Part shown: positions 1 through 11,390 of the stretch, in pieces
Layout of the letters: the number at the start of each line of letters is the position of its first letter
How positions within the stretch are numbered: the first letter of the stretch is position 1
Translations under genes and position numbers: made by a program
The notes under the pieces: model-generated
What the model saw: only the letters and a program-made list of their open reading frames with translations
What the model was told of the DNA's origin: nothing
Database searches by the model: none
Assembly (NCBI GenBank): GCA_023101885.1
Contig: JALPQD010000304.1
Span: 930,001-994,000 of the forward strand
Source: Typhlomys cinereus
Lineage: Eukaryota; Chordata; Mammalia; Rodentia; Platacanthomyidae
Direction of reading: 5' to 3'
DNA length: 64,000 bases

Positions 1-551
1 TTAAAAAATGCTCCACTTCTTTAGCCATCAGGGAAATGCAAATCAAAACTTCCCTGAGATATCATCTCACCCTGGTCAGGATGGCAAAAATCCACAATAC
101 TAACAACGACAAATGCTGGAGAGGATGTGGAGAGAGGGCAACTCTCCTACATTGCTGGTGGGAATGCAGGCTCATACAGCCACTCTGGCGAGCCGTCTGG
201 AGATTCTTAAAGAAATTAAAGATTGAAGTGCCATATGACCCTGCTATTCCACTTTTGGGAATAACCCCCCATACAGCAGAGGTTCTCCTCGATAGCACAA
301 GCACGACCATGTTCATAGCAGCACTGTTTACAATAGCAAAGTCATGGAATCAGCCCAAATGTCCAACAGTTGACGAGTGGATAAGGAAACAGTGGTACAT
401 CTATACAATGGAGTACTAATCAGCCATCAAAAATGATGAATTAGTGGAATTTGCCCGGAAATGGATGTCATTAGAAACAATTACATTAAGTGAAGTATCC
501 CAGACCCAGAAAATTAAGCGCTGTATGTACTCCCTAATAGGTGGCTCCTAG
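1..551 (+). pseudogene. L1 ORF2 C-terminal fragment with premature stop
   Basis: ORF2 protein is the L1 endonuclease/reverse transcriptase; this is only its C-terminal end. It includes the cysteine-rich segment (the C, C, H and C residues of the '[17 protein letters not shown]' stretch) and the conserved C-terminal stretch ending in 'MEY'. A TAA at 417-419 replaces the tyrosine codon found in the copy at 52159-52827. The frame then stays open to the family stop at 549-551, so this copy is dead by one nonsense change at least. The N-terminal part is beyond the window edge. Confidence 0.9.
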
Positions 552-1592
552 TACCAAACCCACCCAGCCCACCTAGAGACAGTAATTCCAAGGATTATGA
601 ACAGGAGGGATGAAGTAGGAGGGCCACACCAGAAAGAAGGAGAGAAGGGACCATGTTACAGCAGGGAAAATAGGCCTCCACCAAGGACCCAAATAAGTAA
701 TGAGACATCTGATTAAGTTCACAGACTTTTGTTCCTGATCATTTACTACTGAGGGGGAGTGATCTCACCAGAAGAGGAGGGCATATAGTCTGGCAGATAA
801 AAAGTAACAATTTTGCAAATGGGTGATAGACCCCTCCCTCACTGTGGTTTTATTACATCTACCTTTGAATGTGCTTTTATCACAAGACTCTAACAGCTTT
901 TTGTCTCTGGCCAGGGGGTAACATACAATGCCCACCAGGATGGAGTGAAGGGCATTGCAGGAGCAGCAAAACTGCAAAAGAAAATCAACAAACCACAATA
1001 CAGAACTTCAGAGACTCTATATCAACCACCTAGAACTAGGCCAGCTTAGTCTCTCCCCATCTTAAAGCTCAGGGAAATTTGCGGAAGAGGGGGCGGTAAG
1101 AGTGTAAGAGCATAAGGATGGGAGGAGCAATGATATGTAAGATACTCTATACTAGTTAGGGCTGAAGCAATCATAATTGGACTTTGCATGCCCTGCGCAT
1201 TGTCCAACACACTGTTGACCTCACAAAGTCTAGCATCTGCTAAAGGCACCAAGATCCTTGGAGGCAAAGGATTGGCAGCCACAGCAGTGTTCCTATACCT
1301 AAGGGGAACACGGGAAAGGGTTCGGCAAAGGCCACTGGGTCCTTGTACGTCATCGGAGAGGAGGGCCCAGAGGAAAATCAGTCATGCACAAGAAAGGACT
1401 CTCTGGGAATTGGGGTGGGAGGCACTGGGGGATGGGGAGGGAGAGGGGTGGGGAGGGGGAGCAGGGGGTATGGGGGGAGGAGGAGGGAGGGAGGGAACTG
1501 GTGTACCTAATAAGTTTGTATGAGCTGAAATAAAAGAAAAAAAAAGAAAAGTAATCAGCAGGAAAACCAGAAAAAAAAAAAAAAACAAAAAA
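1..1592 (+). mobile_element. LINE-1 3' portion (copy A): end of ORF2, 3' UTR, poly-A
   Basis: The left edge of the window cuts into a plus-strand L1. It contains the last part of ORF2 (to the stop at 549-551), then a 3' UTR of about 1 kb. The UTR ends in a G-rich polypurine stretch (about 1429-1500), the shared 3' terminal motif 'gtttgtatgagctgaaat' and an interrupted A tract (about 1530-1592). The same 3' UTR recurs at 13.7-14.7, 16.3-17.4, 47.4-48.4, 51.2-52.2 and 59.4-60.2 kb, which defines it as one L1 lineage. The 5' end lies outside the window, so its length and target duplication are unknown. Confidence 0.95.
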
Positions 1593-1760
1593 ACAAGATG
1601 TGTATTTAATGGGTGTACCCTGTCTTTCCTGGCTCTGACTTGTGATATTTGACCAAAGAGCTGGGGTCCTCTATCTAGAATAATAAATTGGCTTTTCCAT
1701 CGGGGAAAAAAAAAAAAGTTTGTATGAGCTGAAATAAAAAAAAAATATATATATATATAC
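1593..1760 (+). other. Non-L1 segment plus second A tract and duplicated L1 tail
   Basis: After the poly-A of copy A comes about 110 bp that I cannot match to L1. It carries a polyadenylation-like AATAAA (within 'aataataaattgg') and ends in a second run of A (about 1706-1717). The last L1 motif, 'gtttgtatgagctgaaat', then reappears at about 1719-1736, followed by A and a short (TA)n. The order L1, A tract, unique DNA, AATAAA, A tract resembles an L1 3' transduction. The repeated tail motif is unexplained and could reflect template switching or a second truncated insertion. Confidence 0.55.
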
Positions 1761-2306
1761 CAAAGAGAGGGCACACAATCTGGAACATAGAAGGTAACCA
1801 TTTTGCAATGGGAGACTGACCCACCCCTCACTGCAGTCTCCTACTCTTATTCCATCTACCTTTGATGGAATTTTAACAGCTTTTTATCTCTGGCCAGGGG
1901 GTGACATCCAGTACCCATCAGGATGGAGCCAAGGGCATTGCAGGAGCAGCAAAACTGAAAAAAAAGAATCAACAAACCATAATTCAGAACATCAGAGACT
2001 CTTATCAATCACCTGGAATCAGACCTGCCTAATCTCTCCCCATCCTGAAGCTCAGGGAAATTTACCGAAGAGGGGTCAGTAAGATTGTAAGAGCACAAGG
2101 ATGGGAGGAGCCATGATATGAAAGATACTCCACACAAGTTAGGGGCGAAGCAATTATAATAGGACTCTGCATGATCTGTGCAATGACCAACATATCATTG
2201 ACCCCTCAAAGTCTAGCATGGACTAAAGGCACTAGGATCCTTGGAAGCAAGGGATTAACAGTCACAATAGTGTTCCTATACTTAAGGGGAACACAAGAAA
2301 GAGTTC

Positions 2307-2399
2307 CGGGGGTGGGGCTGGAGAGGTGTCTCAGGGGTTAAGCCTCTGCCTTGCAGGAAGAAGGTCCTGAGTTCGGATCCTAGACCCCACGTATAGACG

Positions 2400-2437
<38 letters not shown>

Positions 2438-2643
2438 GGGCTGCGTTTCTGGTCCTGGTAGGGCGGAGCCTGTGAATCCCGGGGCAGAGTAAACAACGTG
2501 GAGGTGGAGGTGGTCCATGGTGGTTCTTGAATTCATCCATGGTTCTACACACACACATACACACACACATACACACATACACACATGCATACACACACAA
2601 TTGAATAAATAATAAATAATAAATAAATAAATAAACTAAAAAA
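2307..2643 (+). mobile_element. tRNA-derived SINE (young family, copy 1) with G35 run
   Basis: The element starts with an ID/B2-type tRNA-derived head ('ggggctggagaggtgtctca'), followed by a B-box-like 'gagttcggatcc'. A family-specific body follows, then a (CA)n tract and an AATAAATAA-rich tail. It sits in L1 copy B between 12-bp duplications, aagaaagagttc, at 2295-2306 and 2644-2655, as expected for L1-driven insertion. Other copies have a short G run inside the body; this copy has 35 consecutive G at 2402-2436. It shares its body with the copies at 8007-8290 and 44540-44841. Confidence 0.9.
2402..2436 (+). repeat. Mononucleotide G run, 35 bases
   Basis: There are 35 uninterrupted G within the SINE body. 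The equivalent place in the 44.5-kb copy has a mixed sequence containing only five consecutive G. Confidence 0.9.
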
Positions 2644-2875
2644 AAGAAAGAGTTCTAGGAAATGCCACTGAATCCTTATACCTCATCAGAGAGGAGGACC
2701 CAGAAGAAAGTTTGACATACACATTAAAGGGGGGAAGGGGCACTGGGAGAATGGGAGGGAAAAAAGGAAGGGAAAAAAGGGGGAGGGAACAGGGAGGTCC
2801 AGGGCGGGGTAGAAGGAGGAAGGGAACAGGTGTACCTATTACATTTGTATGAGCAGAAAAATAAATAAAGAAAAA

Positions 2876-3404
2876 AATACTCATGGGAGCATCCACTCAG
2901 GAGTGAGGGCAGCTGTAGTCAGTAAACCTGCCCAGTTTCACTTAGTCTTATGTGAGGAGAAGTAGAGAAATAGAGACGTTGATTTGCTCAAGACTTTCAG
3001 CATGTTCCATTTCCGTGTAAACAAGAGAAGAGAAGGGAAATCTATGCCTTCCTATTCTGTAAATAACAGAAACCTCCAGAAAGACATGGGGAAGAAGTAA
3101 TGGAAACCTCATTGCAACTTGCCTGGTCCTGCCGTGGAATGATTCCTTGTGGGTCAGACCATGTCCTTGCTCTCAGAGAACAACCCCAGCCCTGCCAGTT
3201 TGGGAGAGCAGGGTGGTTCCCTCAATGTTACAACATCTGCCTCTAACCAGCGGGTTGCTAGGCAACTGCCTGAACCAAGTTACTACAGTCCAATGCCAGT
3301 GGAGTCCTAGAGGTGGGAGTAGAAAGCAGGAGTGTCCGACCCTTAAAGCAATCCAAATTCAGACAACATCTCTCTTCTCAAGATGGCTTCTGCCTCCAGC
3401 GCTG
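2876..3404. other. Stretch with no recognised gene or repeat
   Basis: Non-repetitive-looking DNA. Short frames exist but lack codon structure or motifs I can support. Confidence 0.5.
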
Positions 3405-3790
3405 CCATGATTTAAATGTGAGTTGTCCCACCAAGGCTCAAGCGTTCACATTCTTAGCTGGTGGTAACATTTGGGAAGGTCATGGCAACTTCAGGAGGTG
3501 GAGCCTCGTTGGAGGAAGGAATGTCACAGGGATGGGTCTTCAGCATGGGATAGGCCTACCCTGCTTCCCACTCGTGCTCTGATCCTGCGAGCAGTCTGCT
3601 CTGTGGTCCACCCCTTGTTCCCTCAGACTCCACGATGGCATGACCTAAACTGCAGCAGCCTCTGCCAGTCGCCCATGACTTTTCCCCCTTAATGTGGAAC
3701 ATATGCCTTCTCTCTAGAACCGTAAACCAAATAAATCTTCCTTTTTCCCTTAAGTTCTGAGCGTTGTCTCACAGCCTCAGAGACAAGTAG
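3405..3790 (+). mobile_element. URR1-like non-autonomous hAT DNA transposon fragment
   Basis: It begins 'catgatttaaatgtgag' and ends near 'aaaccaaataaatcttcctt' followed by a tail ending in a short 'tgtctcacagcctcag' segment. This layout (bimodal GC body, AAATAAA near the right end) is characteristic of the rodent URR1/Charlie-type elements I know. A related copy lies at 42770-43140. It has no coding capacity. The family name is from memory of its layout and needs a repeat-library search. Confidence 0.55.
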
Positions 3791-4429
3791 CTGTAGCAAG
3801 TACCCTGGGGGTTCACTGGGAAAAGATGTGGCTTTCCTTTTCCAAGTAAGATACTCTATAGATTCCATGTTACTTCATCAATGCAGGATGCAAACCAAAA
3901 TTGTGAAACTTTCTACTATGTTGGATTGCAGAATCTTGGATTCTGTACTAGAAGTTTACTGACGTCCTTTATGGGAGGTCTCTCCCTCCTCAAACATAGG
4001 AGACAAAATGGAAGATGACAATAGATTTTGTTGTGTCCCTCTGGTCTTGCCCAAGCTCCATGATTTTTTTGCATACAAAATTTTATTTTGGACATGCAAG
4101 CAAACCTATTTCAGAATCTACTAATTTAAAGTAAGCAGTTTTATACAAATAACAAAAAAGCAACATGCTTTTGTAGCTCAACACATGGCATCCAAAACAA
4201 ACATGCAAGAGACAATGCATATTTATGCAGCATTTAAATCAGTTAAGCAACATTTTGAGGGGTCAGGGAAAATAAAAATGGAAATAAAAGGTAAATGATT
4301 TATAATGCTTCAGATGTAGTACATTACACTAATAGCAAGAATGGTAGGAATGAAGATAGATAATCTCTATTCCTGTCTACTAAATTTGCTCAAAACACAT
4401 CCTTCTAAAGTCATTATTTATTTATTATC
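3791..4429. other. AT-rich stretch, nothing recognised
   Basis: No coding signature, RNA gene or repeat I can name. Confidence 0.5.
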
Positions 4430-4553
4430 TTTTAAGATATAGTCTCTCCACATAGCATAATAGTCCAAACTGGCTTGGAACTCACCATCCTCCTACTTCA
4501 GCCCCCCAAGTGCTAAGATGACAGGCATGCACCACTCTGCCAGGCTCTGAATT
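4430..4553 (-). mobile_element. B1 (7SL-derived) SINE, diverged
   Basis: On the plus strand it reads as the complement of a B1: a 'gtctctccacatagc' block, then 'cttggaactcaccatcctcc', 'cccccaagtgctaagatgac' and 'aggcatgcaccactctgcc'. This matches the 7SL-related body of rodent B1. It is about 120 bp long, with several substitutions, so it is old. It supports a rodent source. Confidence 0.85.
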
Positions 4554-6058
4554 TACTGTTTAAGAACTGACTTAATACAGGCTTTAAACTTTCTAGATAC
4601 AATAAGTTATGTGGTACTTTTATATTTTTATAATAAAATATGCTACTGTTTTGTTCATAATATATTCAGTATTAATCAGTAGTAAAGTTTTTAGCATTCA
4701 GAAATATGCAACCACTTAACAGAGCAAACGAAAGCTTAATATTTCAGAAAGCCACTAGCTAATAAAATATACAATTTATGTTGAAATTGAAACTGAATAT
4801 TAGGATTTTAGTGCATAAATACACTCATATTAATAGCATTAATACTTTGAAGTGAACAGATATTTTAGGAAACTCATGATATAACTTTATGATAGTTCTT
4901 AAAAGGACTGTTTTGACAAAACACAAATGTGCTTTAATAGATATAGCACTACAAAATTTCTTTAGATTGAATGTTTTAACATTAAATCTCATAATATTTA
5001 AGTGAAAAAAATTAATTTCTTGTATTATTTCAACATACATCCATGTTACATATACATTAGATACATTAGAACATACAGACTATAAGATAATCGTACTAAA
5101 TATAACTTGTTTATCATCAACAATGAAAGACAAGATCACACCAATTATGGCACTGCTAATTTTAACAGAGTTCTTCAGTTGTATTTTCTTTGATTAACAC
5201 TGGTGATTTTTAGGTTTCCCTCCTGTATACTGACAAGATTAATCACAGCTCCTGATGATAACATATATGTGTTTAGTAGGAATGTTACCCAAAACAATCA
5301 CTCGCCTTATTTTTGTCAAGAATGAATAAATCAGAAATAGACAGAAATAAGCTACATATCAACATCACATAAAGAGTGACTACAGGAAAGCATTAGGAAT
5401 GTGAACAAAAAAAAAGTATAATCATAAAGGTACTAAAATTTTAAAATGCTCTATCATTTCACAAGATAATCACCAAACTAAGGATTTTTCTTTCATAAGA
5501 ATATCAGTTTTCTATGTCTTCTGTGAAACTCTGCATACTCAATGAGTAGTCATTTAATACACAGGATCATTAAAATATTCATAGTGTCACTCTTGCTCTA
5601 GATGGGCCACTTGATTGCCTCAAGAACATTTTTTTAGCTGTTTCTTGAACCTCTTCCAAAAGAAACATCCACAATAAAATAAACATTCTCAAAATTAAAG
5701 ATGATACCACATAACAATGAATTATTTCCAGAGTTATTAGTTCATTTTCCTGATCCTCAATTGAACAGCAAAAACGCAGACTAGCATGTCATCTGTAAAC
5801 AATCTTCAGATCCCAGCACACCAGGAAGCTGTACATTTTAGGTTTTCATCCTAAAAGAGTCAGAACAAATTCTCTTGAGATCTTTTTCTTCTCTTTGTCT
5901 GACAGTGGGATATACCACTTCAACAGTCGAAGCTTTCCCTGACAACTAAAAAGCAATATAAACTGCCTGACAGCTGCAGGCTGCAGCCATTGCAGAGCCT
6001 GGTTGGCTGGGGCAACCCAGTTACCATCCAGAAGAGAAGTTGTTTAGATATAGGGAGG

Positions 6059-6061
<3 letters not shown>
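4554..6061. other. AT-rich stretch, no recognised gene
   Basis: Mostly AT-rich sequence with stop codons in all frames. From about 5890 to 6060 the base composition becomes more balanced and a 'caatataaactgcc' TATA-like string appears at about 5953, but nothing downstream supports a gene. Confidence 0.5.

Positions 6062-6117
<56 letters not shown>
6062..6117. repeat. (TC)n microsatellite
   Basis: An uninterrupted TC dinucleotide run of 28 units. Any protein frame across it is an artefact of the repeat. Confidence 0.98.
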
Positions 6118-6119
<2 letters not shown>

Positions 6120-7289
6120 GTCTCTTGCTAATTTCTAGTCTCCCCCATGGTCATTTACACAAAAATGCACTTACACATTTGTTACTTTGAATCTTCTATT
6201 GCAAGAAAAAAGTGAGCCTTAGGAACCTCACTTCAGCTATGTTTTCCTCTATCCAGTGAGCACCAGAACTCGGGAAACAGGTCCTCCCAAAAGAAAAATC
6301 TCCAGAGCTTGGCCTTGGAGCTGGATCATAGTGAAGGCAGAGACCTGTCTTCAAGGTGTTTAGGATGGAAGTGAGCATTTATCTGAATGCTTAGACGACC
6401 TACACTTCCATTTCTTGGACTTGAGAAAATGATTGGCTAGGAAGAAGGCTATAAGAAGTGATCCTATATAAGACTTTGAAATGCTTCTTCCCATGAAACC
6501 TTACATAACTCATACAGAGAGTAATGTTTTTAAAGAATTCCTTCTTTCCTCAGCTTTTTGGCTGTATACTGAGATATGGATGTGGGAACAGGTTCTGAGA
6601 AGACATTCAGAATTTTTCTCTTTAGATGAATGACCCCCTTCATAGGGAAAGTATGTGGATCCAGGGTGAGTATGGAAGGCACTTAGTCCTCACCAATTGT
6701 CACCGGAGGAGTCTCGTTCTTCTGCTCACCAGCATTTGGTCCTGCCACTTAGCACAATTGCATCATATGCTGTTATATAACATGACCCTTGGGAGTCACA
6801 CTCTCAGGTTACAGTGAAGCAACTGGCTTTGCTCATCCCAGCTTCACTAGCCGCACGGTGAAGCCCAGTGTCTTCTCACTCTCACTAACTGTAACCAAGG
6901 AGGAGTCATTGTGGCCCTGGAGCCTGGCTGTGAGCATCTATGTCAGCGCTGAGCAGCCAGCAACCATAAGAGGCCAAGTCTCAGAACAAAGGGGGTGTGT
7001 GTTCTGTAGAATCACCCACAAGAAACCACTCTGTGAGGGAGTGTTGCCCTTTGAGCCACATGCACATGTTCAGGGGCTTGGTAGGGGTCAGCACGGTATT
7101 GACTGTGAATAGTGAAGTTCTGGTGACAAGCTAGAGTGTTCAGGACCATGAAACTGCCAACATCTTGCAGCTGAAAGAGACACAAGCAATAGACCCCAAA
7201 AAACAAAGAGTCCTCCTTAGTAACTGGTGGAGAGATAAATATTGAGCTTCACTGTGTGAGTAAAGTGGAACTGGAATGAAAGAATCAAC
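6118..7289. other. Stretch with no recognised gene
   Basis: Moderate-GC DNA. Short frames are present on both strands but show no known domain, start context or splice pattern. Part could be an unrecognised old repeat. Confidence 0.4.
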
Positions 7290-7985
7290 TTGCTTTACTC
7301 TGACCCATGATGGGACATCTTCACAGCAGTCACCATGGCAACCCCCCAAATTAAAAGATGTTAAGAAAATGAAAGATGTGTGATGTGACCAGCCTAACTG
7401 GCCAGAGTGCAGAATGTAGGCAACCTGGACTGTTTAGCCCTAAACAGGTCATCAGAATCAGTCTCCATCCTAAGGCTGAGGGAATGGAGCAGAAGAGGAA
7501 GGTAGGATTGTGAGGGCCTGCAGCTGGGGAGATGGACTGCCAGCCAGGACCTCCAGTCCCAGCAGGGCTCCTGCATCCAGGAGCTCACTGCAGTGAGGCC
7601 TACTGTCCCCAGATCTGCACAAAGGTTAGCACATCGACTTTCCCCCACAGACAAGCCAGGCTCTCAGGAGAAGCAACTACAACCAGAGAGAATCTTTGAG
7701 GCAAGTGCCAGACAAGAGAAGGGGAGTTTTCCCAGCTAGGTCTGCCCACTGGAGAGTCACGTGCAATACGACAGATGTCCAGGCTCATGCTAGTGCAAGT
7801 GATCCTCTAACAGCCCTATGGCCCACACATGTAGAGGAACATGAGAGAGGGAAGGACATAGCTGGACTGGTGAACTGCAGGGAGGGAGAAGAGGAGTGAA
7901 AAGGAGAGGGCATCAGGCAAGGGATGTAGACTCACTCTGTTACATAAAATTTAAAAGACGCTAAGGAAAGCATCCATGCTTTTCA
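7290..7985 (+). mobile_element. Old L1 3' UTR fragment
   Basis: It follows the order of old rodent L1 3' UTRs: 'ccatcctaaggctgaggga', 'gcagaagaggaaggtaggat' (the equivalent of the young copies' 'cagggaaatttgcggaag' block), then 'gatctgcacaaaggttagc' and a terminal purine-rich 'gggagggagaagaggagtga' segment. It is clearly more diverged than the polypurine L1s. A related arrangement is at 42030-42575. No ORF2 remains. Confidence 0.6.
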
Positions 7986-8006
7986 CCTACATAAGTGTTG
8001 GTTTCT

Positions 8007-8033
8007 TTTTTTTTAATTTTTTTTATTTATTCA

Positions 8034-8081
<48 letters not shown>

Positions 8082-8290
8082 ACCACGGGCGAATTCGGGA
8101 ACCACCATGGACACCTCCACCTCCTCCTTGTTTACTCTGTCCCGGGATTCACAGGCTCCGCCCTACCAGGACCAGAAACACCGGTCGCCCATGCTTCCGC
8201 CCAGCTTCTATACGTGGGGTCTAGGATCCGAACTGAGGACCTTCTGCCTGCAAGGCAGAGGCTTAACCCCTGAGCCACCTCTCCAGCCCC
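8007..8290 (-). mobile_element. tRNA-derived SINE (young family, copy 2)
   Basis: Reverse orientation: T-rich tail with TTTATT (AATAAA complement) and a (TG)n tract at about 8036-8079, family body, then the tRNA-derived head ending '...ctgagccacctctccagcc'. It is bounded by a perfect 17-bp duplication, cataagtgttggtttct, at 7990-8006 and 8291-8307. The intact duplication and close match to the 44.5-kb copy indicate a recent insertion. Confidence 0.95.
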
Positions 8291-8307
8291 CATAAGTGTT
8301 GGTTTCT

Positions 8308-9465
8308 AAATCTCCAACCCTTTAGGGTCAACCAGCCGCCCTAGAAAGTACAGGACATACCTGCATATTTGAAATCTGAAATAGTGCCTCCCAGTTTTTT
8401 CCAGCAACAATCTATAGGGTAAAAATAGCAGAGAGCAGAATGTTACTCCATATCACTAAAACCAGGAAGAATTGGGGATAAATTTAATTACCTACACACA
8501 TAAACACACACACATACACACACACACGCGCGTGCACGCACACACCTGTGAGACAGCTTTTAGTTTACTGTGATGGGAAGATCCACCCTAAAAGTGGAAA
8601 CTGTATCCCAGGGACTGGTTTCTGGACTGGATAACAGTGAGAAAACAAGCTGAGCACCTCTCTCTGCTCACGGAATTTGGAGAAAAGTAACCAAACCACT
8701 CACACTCCTGAGACCAATGATATTCATCACGGCAAGAAGTCAAGTTGTAAGCCCAAAGAAACATTTTCTTCTTTAAATTCTTTAAAAACTTTGTCACAAA
8801 TTTATATATGTCTGTATGTAGCCTTATATACATATAAATATGTAAGCCATGTTCAAGATTTCAAAACAAAAACTAGAATAAAATCAACTTCTAATCACAT
8901 CATGAAGCCTCTAACCAAAGAAGAAAATACTTCCTGGAAGCACTGGGGCCTCTTTCATCTTTTCTGTTTTCTTCTTCTGTTAGAGAAAACGTTAAAGACT
9001 TTCACTTAAGCAAAATAAAAATCTAAAATGAAAAATAAAATGAACAAACAAATGAATAAGAACTGAAAAAAGAAAGGATTAAAAAGCAGGCAAAGAAGGA
9101 GAAGGAAAGAGAGAGAAAGAGAAACTTCTGTTCCCATCAACTATTTCCAAGAGAAGCAAAGAATTTTATGTGCCAAGCAAACAACAGGTCTACCAAACCT
9201 CTGGCTCACCATGAAATACTGACTTATGAGCATATTTCTAAAGGAAGACTGAATTAAGAGTAACCAAATAAACTCTACATAAAACATCACTATGAATAAA
9301 TTGATAAAGGGTGTATTTATTTTTCGTAAACCAATTTGTTAAAATTGGAAATTTTAAAGTTTTATTCTAAGTCACATAATGAGGTAGTAGAAAGATCAAT
9401 TTTGATCTTTGATTGGATTTCGTGCCTCTACAGCATAGGGTGGAATTATATTTTTAAATTTCTTA
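8308..9465. other. AT-rich stretch with (CA)n, no recognised gene
   Basis: Contains a short alternating CA/CG tract at about 8495-8545 and purine-rich DNA at about 9060-9125. No supported gene. Confidence 0.5.
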
Positions 9466-9600
9466 AAATAATGGGGTGCAAGACGGCCACGGAGTCAAGC
9501 AGAACTGACCCGTGGCTCCAAGAGCTGGCTCTCTGTCCTGAGACGTGGTCCGGAGCCCTGGCCCATTAGGCCGGCCTCGCCCCACACGGACACAGGACGA
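9466..9600. other. GC- and CpG-rich island of 135 bp of unknown origin
   Basis: A compact GC-rich block with about ten CpGs lies between AT-rich DNA and an L1 ORF1 relic. It is not part of ORF1 and I do not recognise it. A fragment of an L1 5' UTR or a retrotransposed RNA would fit, but this is inference. Confidence 0.35.
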
Positions 9601-9995
9601 AGAGAACATTCAGAGTCACATTTAAAGGCAAGTCTATTAGAATAACAGCTGACTTTTCAATGCAAACAGTAAAAGCCAAAACAGCTAGGAAAGGCATTCT
9701 TCAAGTCATGAAAGATCACAAATCCAAACCAAGCTGTTATATCCAGCCAAATTATCAGGTATTCTTCAAGATGAAAGAAAGATATTCCCTGGGAAAAATA
9801 AACTAAAATTCCTCTTACCTACCAAACCAGGCCTCCAGAAGATAATAGAAAAAATTCTCAAAACAGTCAATATTGATCAACACATCCAAGAGAATAAAAG
9901 AGAAATATAATTACCAGGCAGACGACTGCCAATACCAAAACCAATAAGCTCAAAAAATGATAAGAATCAGCCAAAACTTCACAATTATACCCTGA
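9601..9995 (+). pseudogene. L1 ORF1 C-terminal relic
   Basis: ORF1 protein is the L1 RNA-binding chaperone. Reading through shifts, this segment encodes the conserved 'VTFKGK'-like entry to the C-terminal domain, the 'TVKAK' equivalent of 'TVKAR', and the final 'QENKRE' end. It corresponds to about the last third of the protein at 54524-55141. It is interrupted by frameshifts and has no ORF2 beside it, so it is an isolated old fragment. Confidence 0.7.
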
Positions 9996-10019
9996 AACAA
10001 CAATGAGATTGTTGCACTT

Positions 10020-10445
10020 CACCTGGATAGTTGTGGCTGAATAAACATCAAACGATTTAAGGGAACAAAGGGTTTATTCTCTTATGATAGTCTGCTTACA
10101 GTTCTTAGTCCAGGTGGTAGGAACACATGCGCCATTACCGAAGGGCTGAGAGAACTGGCCACATCTCCACATAACAGCTGAGAGAGGGACAATCCTTACT
10201 TGCCAGATCAGCATGTCTGGCCAAGTACAAACAAGAATGCCAACTTTCTCAACCAGCTCTGTATATTTTATTCAGCTGTCCAGGGCCTAGTTACACCCAC
10301 CAAGGTTTGAATCTTCCCCACCAACTAGACAATCTCCTGCAGAGTCCCTCTGGGCTTAACAAATACTAATTCTCTACATATGTGCCCAGCACTTGAACCC
10401 TCAATCAAATTGTCACCTGTACCTAACTATGATACTCTATACATT
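10020..10445 (+). repeat. Unclassified interspersed repeat X, copy 1
   Basis: About 425 bp, homologous along its length to 12640-13050 and more weakly to 39400-39840. Shared blocks include 'agggaacaa...tttattctctt', 'cttgccagatcagcatgtct' and 'tgtacctaactatgata'. The end motif (complement 'catagttaggtacaggtg') also appears at about 57820. No coding capacity. It resembles a non-autonomous hAT-type element in lacking a poly-A tail, but I cannot name it. Confidence 0.6.
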
Positions 10446-10472
10446 ATGAACTTGACACAAGAACATATCAGT

Positions 10473-11390
10473 TTTTTATTAATAATTTTTATACAAATTT
10501 GATAAGTACCCCATTCCCCTCATTCCCTCTACCCCTATGTGTATCCTCTTGCTCCCTCCCTCCTATTCCTCTTCCATTCCCCCCTCCCTCCCTCCCTTTC
10601 TCCCAGTGTCCCCCCCCCCTCATCCTTTAGTGTGCATGTCAAACTTCCTTCTGGGTCCTCCTCTCTGATGGAGTATAGGGACTCAGTAGCATTGCCTAGA
10701 GCTCTTTTTTTGTCTTTCTCTTTAGTGTAGTAATACTGTTGTGGCTGTTAACTTGTGGCTTGCCTCTAAGGATCTTAGAGCCTGTGATCCATGCTAGACT
10801 TTGGGGGGGGGTCAATGACATGTTGGTCATTGTGCAGGTCATGCAATGTCCTATTATGATTACTTCGGCCCTAACGTGTGTGGAGTATCTTGCATATGGT
10901 TCTTCCACCCCATCTTTAGGCTCTTACAATCTCACCGCCCCCTCTTCAGCAAATTTCCCTGAGCTTTAGGATGGGGAGAGATTAGGGTGGCCTGGTTCCT
11001 GGTGATTAATGTAGGGTCTCTGATGGTCTGAATTATGGTTTGTTATTCTTTTTTCTTCTTCTTCTTCTTCCAGTTTTGCTGTTCCTGGACCGCCCTTTGC
11101 TCCATCCTGATTGGTATTGGGTGTTACTTCTTAGCCAGAGATAAAAGACTGTTAAAACAGTGTCTTATTATAAGAGTAGGTTCAAAGGTAGATGGAGTAA
11201 ATGTAGGAGACTGTGGGGGAGGGGGTCAGTCTCCCATTTGCAGGATGGTTACAGGCCACCATCAACAACTGCAAGTAAGTAATGAGACATCTGGTTAAGC
11301 TCATAGACATTCCTTCCTGGGCACTTGCAACTGATGGGGTTTGATTTCAACAGAAAGGGAGGGCATAGAGTCTGACAGATAGAAGGTAAA
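10473..11390 (-). mobile_element. LINE-1 3' UTR with twin-primed 5' inversion (copy D)
   Basis: The minus-strand 3' UTR runs from the T-rich tail (about 10473) through the polypyrimidine tract (about 10540-10620) to about 11252. From there to about 11390 the sequence is L1 in the opposite orientation. In L1 coordinates, the inverted piece ends exactly where the direct piece begins (the 'agaaggtaa' point), the signature of twin priming without loss. Target duplications are not clear; 'aacatatcag' and 'aacacatcac' at the two ends are a weak candidate. Confidence 0.85.

Larger units (their letters stand above)
1761..2875 (+). mobile_element. LINE-1 3' UTR fragment (copy B), split by a SINE
   Basis: This is a second plus-strand L1 3' UTR in tandem with copy A, starting part-way into the UTR. 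It proceeds through the polypurine tract (about 2730-2825) to a terminal 'catttgtatgagcagaaa' and AATAAATAAAG tail. It contains no coding sequence. It is more diverged from copy A than the youngest copies are from each other. A SINE occupies 2307-2643, and joining the flanks across one 12-bp duplication reproduces the uninterrupted UTR seen in other copies. Confidence 0.9.

Noticed and set aside
2282..2600. Proline-rich minus-strand frames
   Set aside because: They are the antisense of the G35 run and the SINE.
5890..6060. TATA-like string with more balanced DNA, possible promoter
   Set aside because: No transcript, exon or CpG support downstream; a (TC)n tract follows.
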